Origin: Mycobacterium sp. 852002-40037_SCH5390672
GTDB taxonomy: Bacteria > Actinomycetota > Actinomycetes > Mycobacteriales > Mycobacteriaceae
DNA: 64,000 nt
Assembly: GCF_001665875.1 (NCBI RefSeq)
Contig: NZ_LZTA01000086.1
Location: 31,595 to 95,594 of the forward strand
Direction of reading: 5' to 3'
The first letter of the stretch is position 1, and every line of letters begins with the position of its first letter. Below are positions 25,880 to 34,556 of this stretch, one piece after another. The position numbers and the translations under genes were made by a program. A model generated the notes under the pieces. The model saw only the letters and a list, made by a program, of their open reading frames with translations, ran no database searches and was not told the DNA's origin.

Positions 25880-26722
25880 ATGACACACGCTAAGCACCCC
25901 GATCTGCTTTCCGGCCGGGTGGCCGTCGTCACGGGCGGCGGAGGAGGTATCGGCGCAGCGACCGCGCGGTTGTTCGCCGAGCACGGTGCGCAGGTGATCA
26001 TCGCCGATATCGACGCCGACCTCGCCGACGCGACAGTCGCCGCCATCGCCGACGCCGGCGGGTCGGCCCTGGCGGTCGTCACCGACGTCCGTGATCCCGA
26101 TCAGGTCGCCCCATTGGCCCGCACGGTCCTCGATCGGTTCGGCCGGGTCGATGTGCTGGTCAACAATGTGGGCCACTGGCTGCGCCACCCCGGAAACTTC
26201 GTCGAGACCGACCCCCAGCTGTGGGACGAGCTTTACCGGATCAACCTGCACCATGTTTTCTTGCTCACCCACGCCTTCCTGCCGGCCATGGTTGGCCGGC
26301 ACACCGGTGCCATCGTGAACGTCTCATCGGTCGAGGGGCTGCGGGGCTATCCCGAGGATCCGGTGTATGCCGCTTTCAAAGCCGCCGTCATCGCATTCAC
26401 CCGCAGCCTCGCGGTCCAGGTGGGCAACGACGGGGTGCGGGTGAACGCGATCGCGCCCGACGTCACCGAATCCCTGCAAGTGCCCTATTCGCAATGGCTT
26501 TCGGCCGAGGAACACGCGCGGTGGCCGCAGTGGGTTCCGGTCGGGCGGATGGGCCTGCCCGACGATCAAGCTCATGCCATCCTGTTTCTGGCGTCGGACC
26601 TCTCGGCCTTCGTCACCGGCCACACCATCCCCACCGATGGCGGCACCGGCGTGGCCGGTGGATGGTTCCGCTCGACGCGCCGGCCTGACCGCCAGTGGAC
26701 CAATCGGCCCATCGCCCCCTGA
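25880..26722 (+). CDS. SDR-family oxidoreductase
   Basis: A 280-residue short-chain dehydrogenase. The coenzyme motif is TGGGGGIGAA, followed by ADIDADL, which favours NAD. NNVGHW stands in place of N-A-G, and the catalytic motif is YAAFKAAVI with the preceding Ser in VSSVEG. The C-terminus GHTIPTDGGTGVAGGW is family-typical and continues with about 20 polar residues. The start is ATG 25880. It is convergent with the PPOX gene. The substrate is unknown. Confidence 0.85.
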   Translation: MTHAKHPDLLSGRVAVVTGGGGGIGAATARLFAEHGAQVIIADIDADLADATVAAIADAGGSALAVVTDVRDPDQVAPLARTVLDRFGRVDVLVNNVGHWLRHPGNFVETDPQLWDELYRINLHHVFLLTHAFLPAMVGRHTGAIVNVSSVEGLRGYPEDPVYAAFKAAVIAFTRSLAVQVGNDGVRVNAIAPDVTESLQVPYSQWLSAEEHARWPQWVPVGRMGLPDDQAHAILFLASDLSAFVTGHTIPTDGGTGVAGGWFRSTRRPDRQWTNRPIAP

Positions 26723-26771
26723 TTGCGGCCCGGAGTCTCATCGCGAATGCCGCTGACGCCGCCGTCCTCGG

Positions 26772-27197
26772 TCAGCCGGCCCAGGGCCCGATGCCGCCAA
26801 CCTTGTCGATGCGGATGCGCGTCAGATACCCCGGCGGTGCATCGGCCGGCGGGAATGTCAGGTTGGGGTCGCCCAGGACCGGATTGAGTTCCCTGAGCAA
26901 CTCGGGTGCACCACCCTCGACGATCCGCGCGGTCCCGGTGAGAGACAGGTAGGGCCGCATCGCCTGGCCCGGACCGTCGAGCGACACGATCGTCACCGCC
27001 ACCCGCGGATCACGACGCACATTGCGGACTTTCTTGTGTTCGGAAAGGTGGGCGCTGACGAGTTCGTCGCCGTCGGGCGTCGACTGCAACGCGACCCAGA
27101 CGACGCTCACCTGGGGGCTGCCGTCGGGGTTGAGGGTGACCAGGGTGGCGTCCGCGCCCTTGCCGATCAGATCACGGGCGGCGTCGTTGAGCTTCAT
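26772..27197 (-). CDS. PPOX-class F420-dependent oxidoreductase
   Basis: A 141-residue split-barrel protein of the PPOX/F420 family. ATLVTLNPDGSPQVSVVWV, SAHLSEHKKVRNVRRDPRVAVTIV (in part) and LSLTGTARIVEG mark the FMN/F420-binding barrel. Members reduce small organics with F420H2 in mycobacteria. ATG 27197 (MKLNDAARDLIGKG) is the natural start; the frame is open farther upstream through a low-complexity Pro/Arg stretch that I regard as non-coding. It is a single gene. Confidence 0.83.
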   Translation of the reverse strand: MKLNDAARDLIGKGADATLVTLNPDGSPQVSVVWVALQSTPDGDELVSAHLSEHKKVRNVRRDPRVAVTIVSLDGPGQAMRPYLSLTGTARIVEGGAPELLRELNPVLGDPNLTFPPADAPPGYLTRIRIDKVGGIGPWAG

Positions 27198-27312
27198 GCG
27201 TTGTTCTACCGCCGCGCGTGGGTTTTCATTCCCGCGCAATGCCAGCCCACACCAACACCTTGGCCCGGCCACGCCTGTGACCGGGCCTGTGACCGGGCAC
27301 CATCGAGTGCCG

Positions 27313-27546
27313 CTACTGTTCGGCTTTTTGACGAGCCTCGTTGATATCGGCGGCCTTACGGGCGCTTTCGGCCTCGGCCTCTTTCTGGGCCGCCTCACGC
27401 TGCGCGTCCGCCTTGTCCTGTTGGGCCTGGCCCTCCCGCATCAGGTCGTCGCGCCCGGCGACCGCGCCGGCGACTTCCTTGACCTTGCCCTTGATGCCTT
27501 CGACGATGCCCTCGATCGCTTCCTCGGGACCACTCTTGTCCGACAT
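27313..27546 (-). CDS. CsbD-like small stress protein
   Basis: A 77-residue, highly charged helical protein starting at ATG 27546. AIEGIVEGIKGKVKEVAGAV and GRDDLMREGQAQQDKADAQR match the CsbD-type repeat (K-G-x3-E-x2-G-x2-x-D-x2-L-x2-E-G). The C-terminal half (EAAQKEAEAESARKAADINE) is likely a coiled coil. CsbD proteins are general-stress proteins of unknown biochemical role. The ribosome site GGAGG is upstream in the sequence complementary to 27552-27560. Confidence 0.75.
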   Translation of the reverse strand: MSDKSGPEEAIEGIVEGIKGKVKEVAGAVAGRDDLMREGQAQQDKADAQREAAQKEAEAESARKAADINEARQKAEQ

Positions 27547-27831
27547 GCGTTCTCCCTCCGTGGCGTGCACGTGCCCGTGTCGTGCAGTCGCCCCCCTTAT
27601 TGCCCAACCGGTGGATACTCGAAACGTCGACGCCAGTAGCCTTCGCCGCAGTCCTGGCCGGTCAAACGGGCGTTGCCGCGATCTCGGGAAGCAGGGCGCG
27701 TCAGCACGCCGATGTCCTAGCTCAAACCCGTTGCGGTTCTGCTTCATTGATGTGCTGCCGCGCCTCATTGCGGCGACGACACCGGATGCGCCTACGCTGA
27801 TGGGCCAAGGAGTCGGCGGGGGCGAGGAGCC

Positions 27832-28287
27832 GTGACGGTGGAGTTGTGGGAACTGGTCGCCCGCGAGCGAATCCGCGATACCCTGGCGCGCTACAACTGG
27901 TCCGGCGACGCCGGCCGGCTCGCCGGTCTTGCCGAGACGTTCTGCGACGACGGGATCCTCGAGATACGGGGTTTCGAACCATTGCGCGGGCGTTCGGAGA
28001 TCACGGAATTCTTGGGCGGTGTCACCGGAAAGATCGCCGTCGACGCCCACGTCAAGCCGATTGTGCGCCATAACGTCGCGAACGTGTTGTTCACCGACGT
28101 AACGCCCGACCGCGTCCAGGCCAAGTCCTACTTCACCGTGGTGACCCACATCGGGCTCGACCACTGCGGCCGGTACCGCGACATCCTGGTGCCCCAGGGC
28201 GATAGCTGGCTGATCAAGCACCGCAAGGTGTCGACCGACTGGGCGGCGCCCGACTCCGCGATGGCCCGCCAACCCTCCGGCGCATAA
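27832..28287 (+). CDS. SnoaL/NTF2-like domain protein
   Basis: A 151-residue NTF2-fold protein. VARERIRDTLARYNWSGDAG begins the family, followed by LAETFCDDGILEIRG and the R-G-R-x2-I-x-E-F-L pattern in LRGRSEITEFLGG. RYRDILVPQGDSWLIKHRKV ends the sheet. Such proteins act as isomerases, dehydratases or ligand-binding subunits, often in steroid and polyketide metabolism. The GTG start at 27832 has GAGGAG six bases upstream. It stands alone. Confidence 0.75.
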   Translation: MTVELWELVARERIRDTLARYNWSGDAGRLAGLAETFCDDGILEIRGFEPLRGRSEITEFLGGVTGKIAVDAHVKPIVRHNVANVLFTDVTPDRVQAKSYFTVVTHIGLDHCGRYRDILVPQGDSWLIKHRKVSTDWAAPDSAMARQPSGA

Positions 28288-28307
28288 TGATCGCCGCGTC
28301 CGTGAGT

Positions 28308-28342
28308 GCGCGAAACCTATTGTCCACCTGAGGTTTCCGCGC
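28308..28342 (+). terminator. Hairpin after the SnoaL-like gene
   Basis: GCGCGAAACCT (28308-28318) pairs with AGGTTTCCGCGC (28331-28342), with one bulged base, around a 12-nt loop, about 20 bp past the SnoaL-like stop. There is no T-run. It is a plausible terminator of the upstream gene. Confidence 0.3.
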
Positions 28343-28426
28343 CATACCGGGACAGCCGAAGAAAGGACCGATCATGGGTACGTCCGGCGCCGACCGTGCC
28401 CACCGTCGGAGTCATCGGCGTGCAGT

Positions 28427-28498
28427 TACGCCCTGCCCTTCGGGGAGCTGATCACCGGGGTGCTGCTGCTGGCCGGCGCACTCACCCGACCGGCCGTC
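28427..28498 (+). pseudogene. DoxX-like membrane protein relic
   Basis: One frame encodes PFGELITGVLLLAGALTRPA, which resembles the DoxX signature region (P-x-G-E-x2-x-G-x-L-L-L-x-G-x-L-T-R). Nothing recognisable precedes it in frame, and the sequence after it turns basic and random. It looks like a fragment of a DoxX-family gene left after decay or rearrangement. It is too short to be certain. Confidence 0.28.
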
Positions 28499-28670
28499 CA
28501 CCAGCGCGATAACCCGCATCGCGCGCGCCGCCCCGAACGTCCACTGAGTAGCGATTTCGTTAAATGTACCGACGAAATGTTTGCCGTAAGCCCCCCAACG
28601 GCTACAGATAGAAGGCACACGAAAACATTGCGGTCTCCCCGATCATGTGCGTCCCCTCAGGAGCTCCGGG

Positions 28671-28700
28671 ATGACCGCGGGTCACGTGACCAGCGGTCAT
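28671..28700. promoter_or_regulatory. Nested palindrome upstream of the WS/DGAT gene
   Basis: ATGACCGC (28671-28678) and GCGGTCAT (28693-28700) form 8-bp arms that enclose the perfect palindrome GGTCACGTGACC (28680-28691). It ends 25 bp before the WS/DGAT ATG, which is an operator-like position. A TetR- or FadR-type regulator is plausible, but none is adjacent. Confidence 0.4.
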
Positions 28701-28725
28701 GACCGCGTAAAAGAGACGAGCAGGT

Positions 28726-30120
28726 ATGCAACGACTCAGTGGGTTAGACGCGTTCTTCTTACATCTGGAGTCGCCGACGCAGCCTTTGAATGTTTGCTGC
28801 GTTCTAGAACTGGACCCCATGACCATGCCGGGGGGCTACACCTTCGATCGCTTCCTCGAGGCGCTTTCGGGGCGGGTGGACGCCATCCCCGAATTCCGCC
28901 TCAAGCTGGCCGACAACGAACTGAACTTCGACCATCCGGTGTGGGTGGACGACGATCGGTTCGATCTGGCTCGCCACGTTCACCGCGTGGCCCTGCCTTC
29001 GCCAGGAGGTCCCAAAGAATTAGCGGACCTCTGCGGCCACATTGCCGGCCTGGCGCTCGATCGCGATCGTCCGCTGTGGGAAATGTGGGTGATCGAAGGC
29101 CTGCACGGCAGGGACGCGCTGTCCGTCGTCCTCAAGGTCCACCATGCGGTGGTCGATGGCGTGGGCGGGGCCAACCTGCTCGCGCAGTTCTGCAGCCCCG
29201 TGCCGGACGCCCCGCCCCCGGAACCGGCCGAGCGCACCGGCGCGGCGAATCAGCTCCACATCGCCGCGAGCGGGCTGATCGGGGCGGCGCTGCGGCCCTG
29301 GCGGCTGGCCAAAGTCGTGCCGGCAACGGCGCTGACCCTGGCCGAGACGGTGCTGCGCGCCCGCGGCGGTGGGCAGACGATGGCGGCGCCGTTCGCGGCA
29401 CCGCCCACAGCGTTCAACGGGCCGTTCACCCGGCGTCGCAACGTCGCCCTGACCAGCGTGGACCTCCAGGACGTCAAGTCCGTCAAGGACAGGTTCGGGG
29501 TCACCGTCAACGACGTCGTGACGGCGCTGTGCGCCGGGGCCTTGCGGCAGTACTTCCAGGACCGTGACGCACTGTCGGACATTCCGCTTGTCGCGAGCGT
29601 GCCGGTGTCCGTGCGCGGCAAATCCACCCGGACCGGCCGCAACCAGATGACTTGGATGCTATGCCGGCTCGAAACCCATATCGACGACCCCGTGCAGCGG
29701 CTGGCCAGCATCGCCGGCAGAAATGCGGCGGCCAAAGACCATTCCGCCTCGCTGGGCGCGACCCTGCTGCAGGACTGGACACAGGTGGCCGGGCAGACCG
29801 TGTTCGGCGCCGCCAGGAAACTGCTGCCGCGCATACCGTTGCCCGATAACCCGCCGCACAACCTGGTGATGTCGAATGTCGCCGGTCCGCAAGAGCAGCT
29901 CTACTTCCTGGGGTGCCGGCTCGACGCGATGTACCCGCTCGGCCCGATCATCGCCGGCGCCGCGCTGAACATCACGGTGATGTCGCTCAACGGCCGACTG
30001 GGCATCGGCATCATTTCCTGCCCCGACCTGGTTCCGGATCTCTGGGACCTGGCCGACGCATTCCCCGCCGCGCTCAAAGAACTGTTGAGTTGCGGCGAAC
30101 CGGGCGATCACCCGATCTGA
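28726..30120 (+). CDS. Wax ester synthase/diacylglycerol acyltransferase (WS/DGAT)
   Basis: A 464-residue WS/DGAT-family acyltransferase that makes triacylglycerol or wax esters from acyl-CoA. The N-terminus MQRLSGLDAFFLHLESPTQP and the active-site motif HHAVVDG (H139, H140, D144) are classical. VSVRGKSTRTGRNQMTWM and NLVMSNVAGPQEQLYFLG mark the C-terminal domain. The start is ATG 28726. It opens the second catabolic island, ahead of the HsaD-like hydrolase, and could store acyl chains released by catabolism. Mycobacteria carry many paralogues, so no single symbol is assigned. Confidence 0.88.
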   Translation: MQRLSGLDAFFLHLESPTQPLNVCCVLELDPMTMPGGYTFDRFLEALSGRVDAIPEFRLKLADNELNFDHPVWVDDDRFDLARHVHRVALPSPGGPKELADLCGHIAGLALDRDRPLWEMWVIEGLHGRDALSVVLKVHHAVVDGVGGANLLAQFCSPVPDAPPPEPAERTGAANQLHIAASGLIGAALRPWRLAKVVPATALTLAETVLRARGGGQTMAAPFAAPPTAFNGPFTRRRNVALTSVDLQDVKSVKDRFGVTVNDVVTALCAGALRQYFQDRDALSDIPLVASVPVSVRGKSTRTGRNQMTWMLCRLETHIDDPVQRLASIAGRNAAAKDHSASLGATLLQDWTQVAGQTVFGAARKLLPRIPLPDNPPHNLVMSNVAGPQEQLYFLGCRLDAMYPLGPIIAGAALNITVMSLNGRLGIGIISCPDLVPDLWDLADAFPAALKELLSCGEPGDHPI

Positions 30121-30171
30121 TCGGCCCGGTCAGCGGAACCCCGTCCACCCTGGCCGCCACGGCATGGCAGG

Positions 30172-31062
30172 GTGACACCCGTGCCAGACACTTCTGAACC
30201 GACGACCATCGCGGCGCAAGACCTGCGTGAGATCAGCACTGAAAAAGGCGCTTTGCGCTACTACGACACCGGCGACACCCATTCGGGCCCGGCGCTGCTG
30301 TTCCTGCACGGCTCCGGCCCCGGCGTCACCGGCTGGCGCAACTTCCGCGGGGTGCTGCCCGCTTTCGCCGAGCAGTTCCGCTGCCTGATCCTGGAGTTTC
30401 CCGGTTTCGGGGTCAGCGACGACTTCGGCGGCCATCCGATGGTGACCGCGTTCGGTACGGTGTCGCCCTTCCTGGAGGCGCTCGACGTCGACAAGGTGCA
30501 CATCGTCGGCAACTCGATGGGCGGTGGCGTCGGCATCAACTTCGCGACCCATAATCCGGACCGCGTCGGCCGGCTCGTGACCATCGGCGGAATCGGCACC
30601 AACATCTTCAGTCCCAGTCCCAGCGAAGGGATTCGGCTGCTGCAGGAGTTCGTCGAAGACCCCACGCGGCAACGGCTGGTCGACTGGCTCAAGTCGATGG
30701 TGTACGACCAGGCACTGGTCACCGACGAGCTGATCGAGGAACGCTGGCAGCTGGCCACCGACCCGGACACCCTGGCCGCGGCGCGACGCATGTACGGCAA
30801 GGCGGCGTTCGCCGGGATGAACGCCGCGCTGAACGCCTCCGACCGGCCGCTGCCGTGGGCGACCATGCACAAGCTCAGCGCGCCCACCCTGCTGACGTGG
30901 GGCCGCGACGACCGGGTGAGCCCGCCGGACATGGCGCTGATCCCGATGCGCACCATTCCCAACGCGGAGCTGCACATCTTCCCCAACTCGGGGCACTGGG
31001 CGATGATCGAAGCCAAGGCGGCGTTCGAAAGCACCGTGCTGGCGTTCCTTTCGCGCGGCTAG
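30172..31062 (+). CDS. Meta-cleavage product hydrolase (HsaD/BphD-like alpha/beta hydrolase)
   Basis: A 296-residue alpha/beta hydrolase of the C-C bond hydrolase group. It has the oxyanion loop LFLHGSGPGVTGWRNF, the nucleophile S115 in VGNSMGGGVG, Asp in LTWGRDDRVSP and His in FPNSGHWAMIE. HsaD and BphD cleave the ring-opened product made by an extradiol dioxygenase, and an HsaC-like dioxygenase lies 6 kb downstream. The start is GTG 30172, or GTG 30181. A dispersed 50-bp repeat lies immediately after the stop. Confidence 0.82.
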   Translation: MTPVPDTSEPTTIAAQDLREISTEKGALRYYDTGDTHSGPALLFLHGSGPGVTGWRNFRGVLPAFAEQFRCLILEFPGFGVSDDFGGHPMVTAFGTVSPFLEALDVDKVHIVGNSMGGGVGINFATHNPDRVGRLVTIGGIGTNIFSPSPSEGIRLLQEFVEDPTRQRLVDWLKSMVYDQALVTDELIEERWQLATDPDTLAAARRMYGKAAFAGMNAALNASDRPLPWATMHKLSAPTLLTWGRDDRVSPPDMALIPMRTIPNAELHIFPNSGHWAMIEAKAAFESTVLAFLSRG

Positions 31063-31066
31063 CTGT

Positions 31067-31116
31067 CGGCGATCGCGAGCGCGGCAGAGCCGGGCGAAGC
31101 GGGTCGCCGCCATCAG
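31067..31116. repeat. Dispersed copy of the 56-bp repeat
   Basis: This stretch (GGCGATCGCGAGCGCGGC at its start, GGGCGAAGCGGGTCGCC near its end) is a diverged copy of the 56-bp units at 43999-44166. It begins four bases after the stop of the HsaD-like gene and lies between two convergent genes, as the tandem copies do. Confidence 0.7.
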
Positions 31117-31185
31117 ACCCGGCGGCGCTCGTCCCCGAGCCGGCGCACCCGGGCCGGCAACTCGTCGATGGCGGTCATGGCGTTC

Positions 31186-32019
31186 TCATCGCTGGGTGGC
31201 TCCGGCGTCGACGGGCAGGACGATCGCGGTGATGTAGCGCGCCTCGTCGGAGGCCAAAAACAGCGCGGCATTGGCCACGTCGGCCGCGTCCACCCACGGC
31301 ACCGCCAGCATGTTCATCGAGCGCGCCGCCTCGGCGAATTCCGCGCGGGTAGGCGGACGGTCCAAGTCGGGCCGAAATGCGTTACTCACCACGTCGTTGT
31401 GAATCATGGGCGTGTCGACGTTGGTCGGGCTGACGCAGTTGACCCGAACATTATGCGGCGCAAGCTCATTGGCCAGGCTGCGCATCATGCCGATCACGCC
31501 GTGCTTGGCGGCGGTGTAATGCGCAACCCCGACCAGCCCACGCAGCCCCGCGATGGAGCTCGTCAAGATCATCGACCCCGCCCCGCGCGAGATCAGGTGC
31601 GGCCCGGTCGCGCGGCAGGTGTGCCACACCCCGGTCAGATTGACGTCGAGCATGGTGCGCCAGGCGCTTTCGTCCAGGTCGACCGCCATGCCGCGGGAGG
31701 TGATTCCCGCGGTCGCGCAGACCGCGTCCAGGCCACCGAAGCGCTCGGCACCGCGATCGGTGGCGGCCTGCATTCCGGAAAGGTCACGCACGTCGACGAT
31801 TTCGGTGTGCACCCGGGCGCCGGCCTCGGCGACCAACGCGGCCGTCTGTTCGAGGTCGGCGGGTGTGCTGTGCGGGATCACCACGGTCTCGACCGGGCCG
31901 CATACGTCGAGCGCCACGATATCGGCGCCCTCCTGCGCGAACCGCACCGCCTGCGCCCGGCCGATCCCCCGCGCCGCACCGGTGATCAGAGCTACCTTGC
32001 CGGCCAGCCGCCCGGTCAT
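31186..32019 (-). CDS. Mycofactocin-coupled SDR-family oxidoreductase
   Basis: A 277-residue short-chain dehydrogenase. TGAARGIGRAQ is the coenzyme motif; the catalytic motif is YTAAKHGVI with Ser in TSSIAG. After the second beta strand there is the long insertion LDVCGPVETVVIPHSTPADL, which is the hallmark of the mycofactocin-coupled SDR family, whose tightly bound NAD is recycled by mycofactocin rather than by free exchange. The start ATG 32019 overlaps the upstream SDR stop by four bases. It is the last gene of the BVMO-SDR-SDR operon and probably oxidises an alcohol intermediate. Confidence 0.82.
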   Translation of the reverse strand: MTGRLAGKVALITGAARGIGRAQAVRFAQEGADIVALDVCGPVETVVIPHSTPADLEQTAALVAEAGARVHTEIVDVRDLSGMQAATDRGAERFGGLDAVCATAGITSRGMAVDLDESAWRTMLDVNLTGVWHTCRATGPHLISRGAGSMILTSSIAGLRGLVGVAHYTAAKHGVIGMMRSLANELAPHNVRVNCVSPTNVDTPMIHNDVVSNAFRPDLDRPPTRAEFAEAARSMNMLAVPWVDAADVANAALFLASDEARYITAIVLPVDAGATQR

Positions 32020-32819
32020 GTCGTCTTCTGGGTCAGGCCGGCGTCGACGACGAGCTGGGTGCCGGTGATGTAGCGCGCCGATTCCGAGGCCAAGAACAGC
32101 ACGGCGTTGGCGATGTCGACGGGCTCGACCCACGGCACCGGGAGCAGGTTTCGGGCCTGCAGCACCTCGGCCGCATCGGCCGCCGTCGGGTTGTCCAGGT
32201 CCGGGCGCAGCCGCCGAAAGGTGGCCTCGTTGAGCACCATCGGGGTCGCCACCGGCCCGGGGTGCACGGTGTTGACCCGGATGCCGCGCGGGCCGAGCTC
32301 GTTGGCCAGCGTGCGCGCCAACCCCACCACCGCGTGCTTGCTGGCGGTGTAGTGCGCGGTGTTGGGCAGGCCGCGAAGACCACTGGTAGAGCTGATGATG
32401 ACGACGGAGCCGCCTTGGTCGCCGATGTGCGGCACGCTCGCCCGGACGGTATGCCAGACGCCGGTGAGGTTGATATCGAGCGTGCGCTGCCAGACGTGGG
32501 GGTCGAGTTCCCACGACGGCGCGCCGGGCAGATGGACTCCGGCGTTGGCAACGACCACGTCGAGCCGGCCCAGCTCGGCGACGCCGGCATCGATGGCGGC
32601 CGTCATCGCCTCGAGGTCGCTGACGTCGGCCAGGCCGGTAGTGCAGCGGCGGCCGCGGTCCTCGACTCCCCGTGCGGTACCACGCAACTCGTCGGCCGCC
32701 GCTGCAGCGTCGAGCGCGATCACGTCGGCGCCCTCATCCGCGAAGCGCTCACAGTGCACCCGCCCGGTTCCTTTGGCGGCACCGGTGACCACGACAACCT
32801 TGTCCAGCAATCCCGTCAT
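32016..32819 (-). CDS. SDR-family oxidoreductase, mycofactocin-coupled type
   Basis: A 267-residue short-chain dehydrogenase with TGAAKGTGRVH, NAGVHLPGA and the catalytic YTASKHAVV (Ser in ISSTSG). It shares the C-terminal pattern PVPWVEPVDIANAVLFLASE and YITGTQLVVDAG with its neighbour, which is typical of the mycofactocin-linked group, although its insertion is shorter. ATG 32819 overlaps the BVMO stop, and its stop overlaps the next SDR start, so the three are coupled. Confidence 0.8.
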   Translation of the reverse strand: MTGLLDKVVVVTGAAKGTGRVHCERFADEGADVIALDAAAAADELRGTARGVEDRGRRCTTGLADVSDLEAMTAAIDAGVAELGRLDVVVANAGVHLPGAPSWELDPHVWQRTLDINLTGVWHTVRASVPHIGDQGGSVVIISSTSGLRGLPNTAHYTASKHAVVGLARTLANELGPRGIRVNTVHPGPVATPMVLNEATFRRLRPDLDNPTAADAAEVLQARNLLPVPWVEPVDIANAVLFLASESARYITGTQLVVDAGLTQKTT

Positions 32820-34426
32820 CGTTCGATGAGATCAAAGCCGCGGTAGCCGGCGTCGGCGACCTCGGCGCAGATGTCGTTGTATGTCGCGAAGCCCCCGGTG
32901 AACAGCATGAAGCCGCGCGGTTTGCCCGGCACGTTCGCACCCATGTACCAGGAGTTCGCCTTGGTGAACAACGTCGCCTCGGCCCGGCGGGCGCATTCGG
33001 CGCCCCAACCGTCGACGCTGTCCACGGTGGCTTCCAGTGCGGCGTAACCGTGATGGTCGAGGAAGGCGATGGCTGCGGCGATCCAGTTCACCTGGGCCTC
33101 GGCGTGCAGCACCATGTTCGCCAGCACGGCGGGTGCTCCCGGGCCCGAGACCAGGAACAGGTTGGGGAAACCGTCGACGCCCAGTCCCAGATAAGTGCGG
33201 GGCCCGTGCACCCAATCCTCACGCAGGGCGGTGCCGTGCCGTCCGATGATATCGATCTTGTCCAGCGCGCCGGTCATCGCATCGAAACCCGTTGCCAGCA
33301 CAATCATGTCGACGTCGTAATGAGCGTCGGTGATATTGATCCCGGTGGCGTCGACGGATTCGATCGGGGTGGCGCGGACGCTGATCAGCGATACGTTCGC
33401 GCGGTTGAAGGTCTGAAAGTAGTTGCTGTCGGTGCAGATTCGCTTGGTGCCGATCGGGTGGTCGGTGGGAATCAGCAGATCGGCGACGGCCGGATCGTCG
33501 ATGACGGCCCGGACCTTCTCCTCGTAGAACCTGCGGGCCTCGTCGTTGGCCTCCAGATCGGTCATCTGGTCCGGGAACGTCTTGGAGAACAGCACGCCAC
33601 CGAGCTGCCAGCGCTTTTCGAACGCCGCGCGACGCTCCTCGGGGGTGAACTGCATCGTCGGCTTCGGGGCGGTGATGTGCGGTGAGCCACCGCCGCTGCG
33701 CCACGACAGCGCACGCCGCTGCGCGTAACCCGCTTTGATCTCGTTGAGCTCCGCGACGGACAACGGTTTGTTGCCGGCCGGGACACTGTAATTGGGGGTG
33801 CGCTGAAAGACGTAGAGGTGGGCGGCGCGCTCGGCGATCACCGGAATCGATTGAATGCCCGAGGATCCGGTGCCGATGACCGCCACCCGCTTGCCGGTGA
33901 AGTCAACGGACGTGTGGGGCCATTGCGCGGTGTGGTGGATCTCGCCGGCGAAGGTGTCCAGTCCGGCGAAGGCCGGGGTCAGCGCGGCCGACAACGGGCC
34001 GGTTGCCATCAGACAAAACCGTGCCGAGATCGTCTGCCCGGCGTCGGTGGTGATCGTCCAGCGCAGCGTCGCCTCATCCAGTGCCGCAGAGACCACACGG
34101 GTGCGCAGCGCGATGTCGCGGCGCAGGTCGAGTTCGTCGGCGACCCAGTTCAGATACGCCAGGATCTCGGCCTGGGTGGCATACCGTTCGGTCCAGTTCC
34201 ATTTCTCCTGGAGTTCCTCGGAGAACGAGTAGCAGTAGTCGACACTCTCGACGTCACAGCGCGCACCCGGATACCGGTTGTAAAACCAAGTGCCGCCCAG
34301 CTCGGGCGCGGCTTCCAGCACCAGCACCGAAAGGGCCTGGCTGCGCAGCTTGTGCAGGGCATACAGGCCGGCGAACCCCGCACCGACCACGACGACATCC
34401 AGAGACTGTTGGCCGGGCTCGTTCAC
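32816..34426 (-). CDS. Baeyer-Villiger monooxygenase
   Basis: A 536-residue type I BVMO. The FAD fold is GAGFAG (15-20), the second signature is GGTWFYNRYPGARCD, and the fingerprint FAGEIHHTAQWP is intact (F159, G161, H165, W169), followed by the NADP fold GTGSSGIQ. It converts ketones to esters or lactones with NADPH and O2. The start is ATG 34426. It is the first gene of an operon with two mycofactocin-type SDRs and is divergent from a 2Fe-2S ferredoxin gene, which may be part of the same island. The substrate could be a steroid ring or side-chain ketone. Confidence 0.87.
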   Translation of the reverse strand: MNEPGQQSLDVVVVGAGFAGLYALHKLRSQALSVLVLEAAPELGGTWFYNRYPGARCDVESVDYCYSFSEELQEKWNWTERYATQAEILAYLNWVADELDLRRDIALRTRVVSAALDEATLRWTITTDAGQTISARFCLMATGPLSAALTPAFAGLDTFAGEIHHTAQWPHTSVDFTGKRVAVIGTGSSGIQSIPVIAERAAHLYVFQRTPNYSVPAGNKPLSVAELNEIKAGYAQRRALSWRSGGGSPHITAPKPTMQFTPEERRAAFEKRWQLGGVLFSKTFPDQMTDLEANDEARRFYEEKVRAVIDDPAVADLLIPTDHPIGTKRICTDSNYFQTFNRANVSLISVRATPIESVDATGINITDAHYDVDMIVLATGFDAMTGALDKIDIIGRHGTALREDWVHGPRTYLGLGVDGFPNLFLVSGPGAPAVLANMVLHAEAQVNWIAAAIAFLDHHGYAALEATVDSVDGWGAECARRAEATLFTKANSWYMGANVPGKPRGFMLFTGGFATYNDICAEVADAGYRGFDLIER

Positions 34427-34460
34427 AAGCAGTCACCGTAGGGCCTTCGGCGTCGCGAAC

Positions 34461-34519
34461 CGCGCGCCCTCCCGGTCACCGGACGGTTCGGACGAGTTTT
34501 CCCGACCACCGGGCGCGCG
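34461..34519. promoter_or_regulatory. Inverted repeat in the BVMO/ferredoxin divergent promoter region
   Basis: CGCGCGCCC (34461-34469) and GGGCGCGCG (34511-34519) are perfect 9-bp inverted arms 41 bp apart, and the small palindrome CCGGTCACCGG lies between them. It sits between two divergent start codons. It could be a regulator site pair or simply GC-rich symmetry. Confidence 0.25.
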
Positions 34520-34556
34520 TGCCCGCCGCCCCGCCGGCATCGCCGACCATCGGCTC

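Larger units (their letters stand above)
28288..28725. other. 438-bp region without an intact gene
   Basis: The stretch between the SnoaL-like protein and the WS/DGAT gene holds a small hairpin (28308-28342), a DoxX-like protein relic (28427-28498) and a nested palindrome just before the WS/DGAT start (28671-28700). I see no intact coding frame that looks real; the open frames here lack homology and have stop codons in the expected places. Confidence 0.5.
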
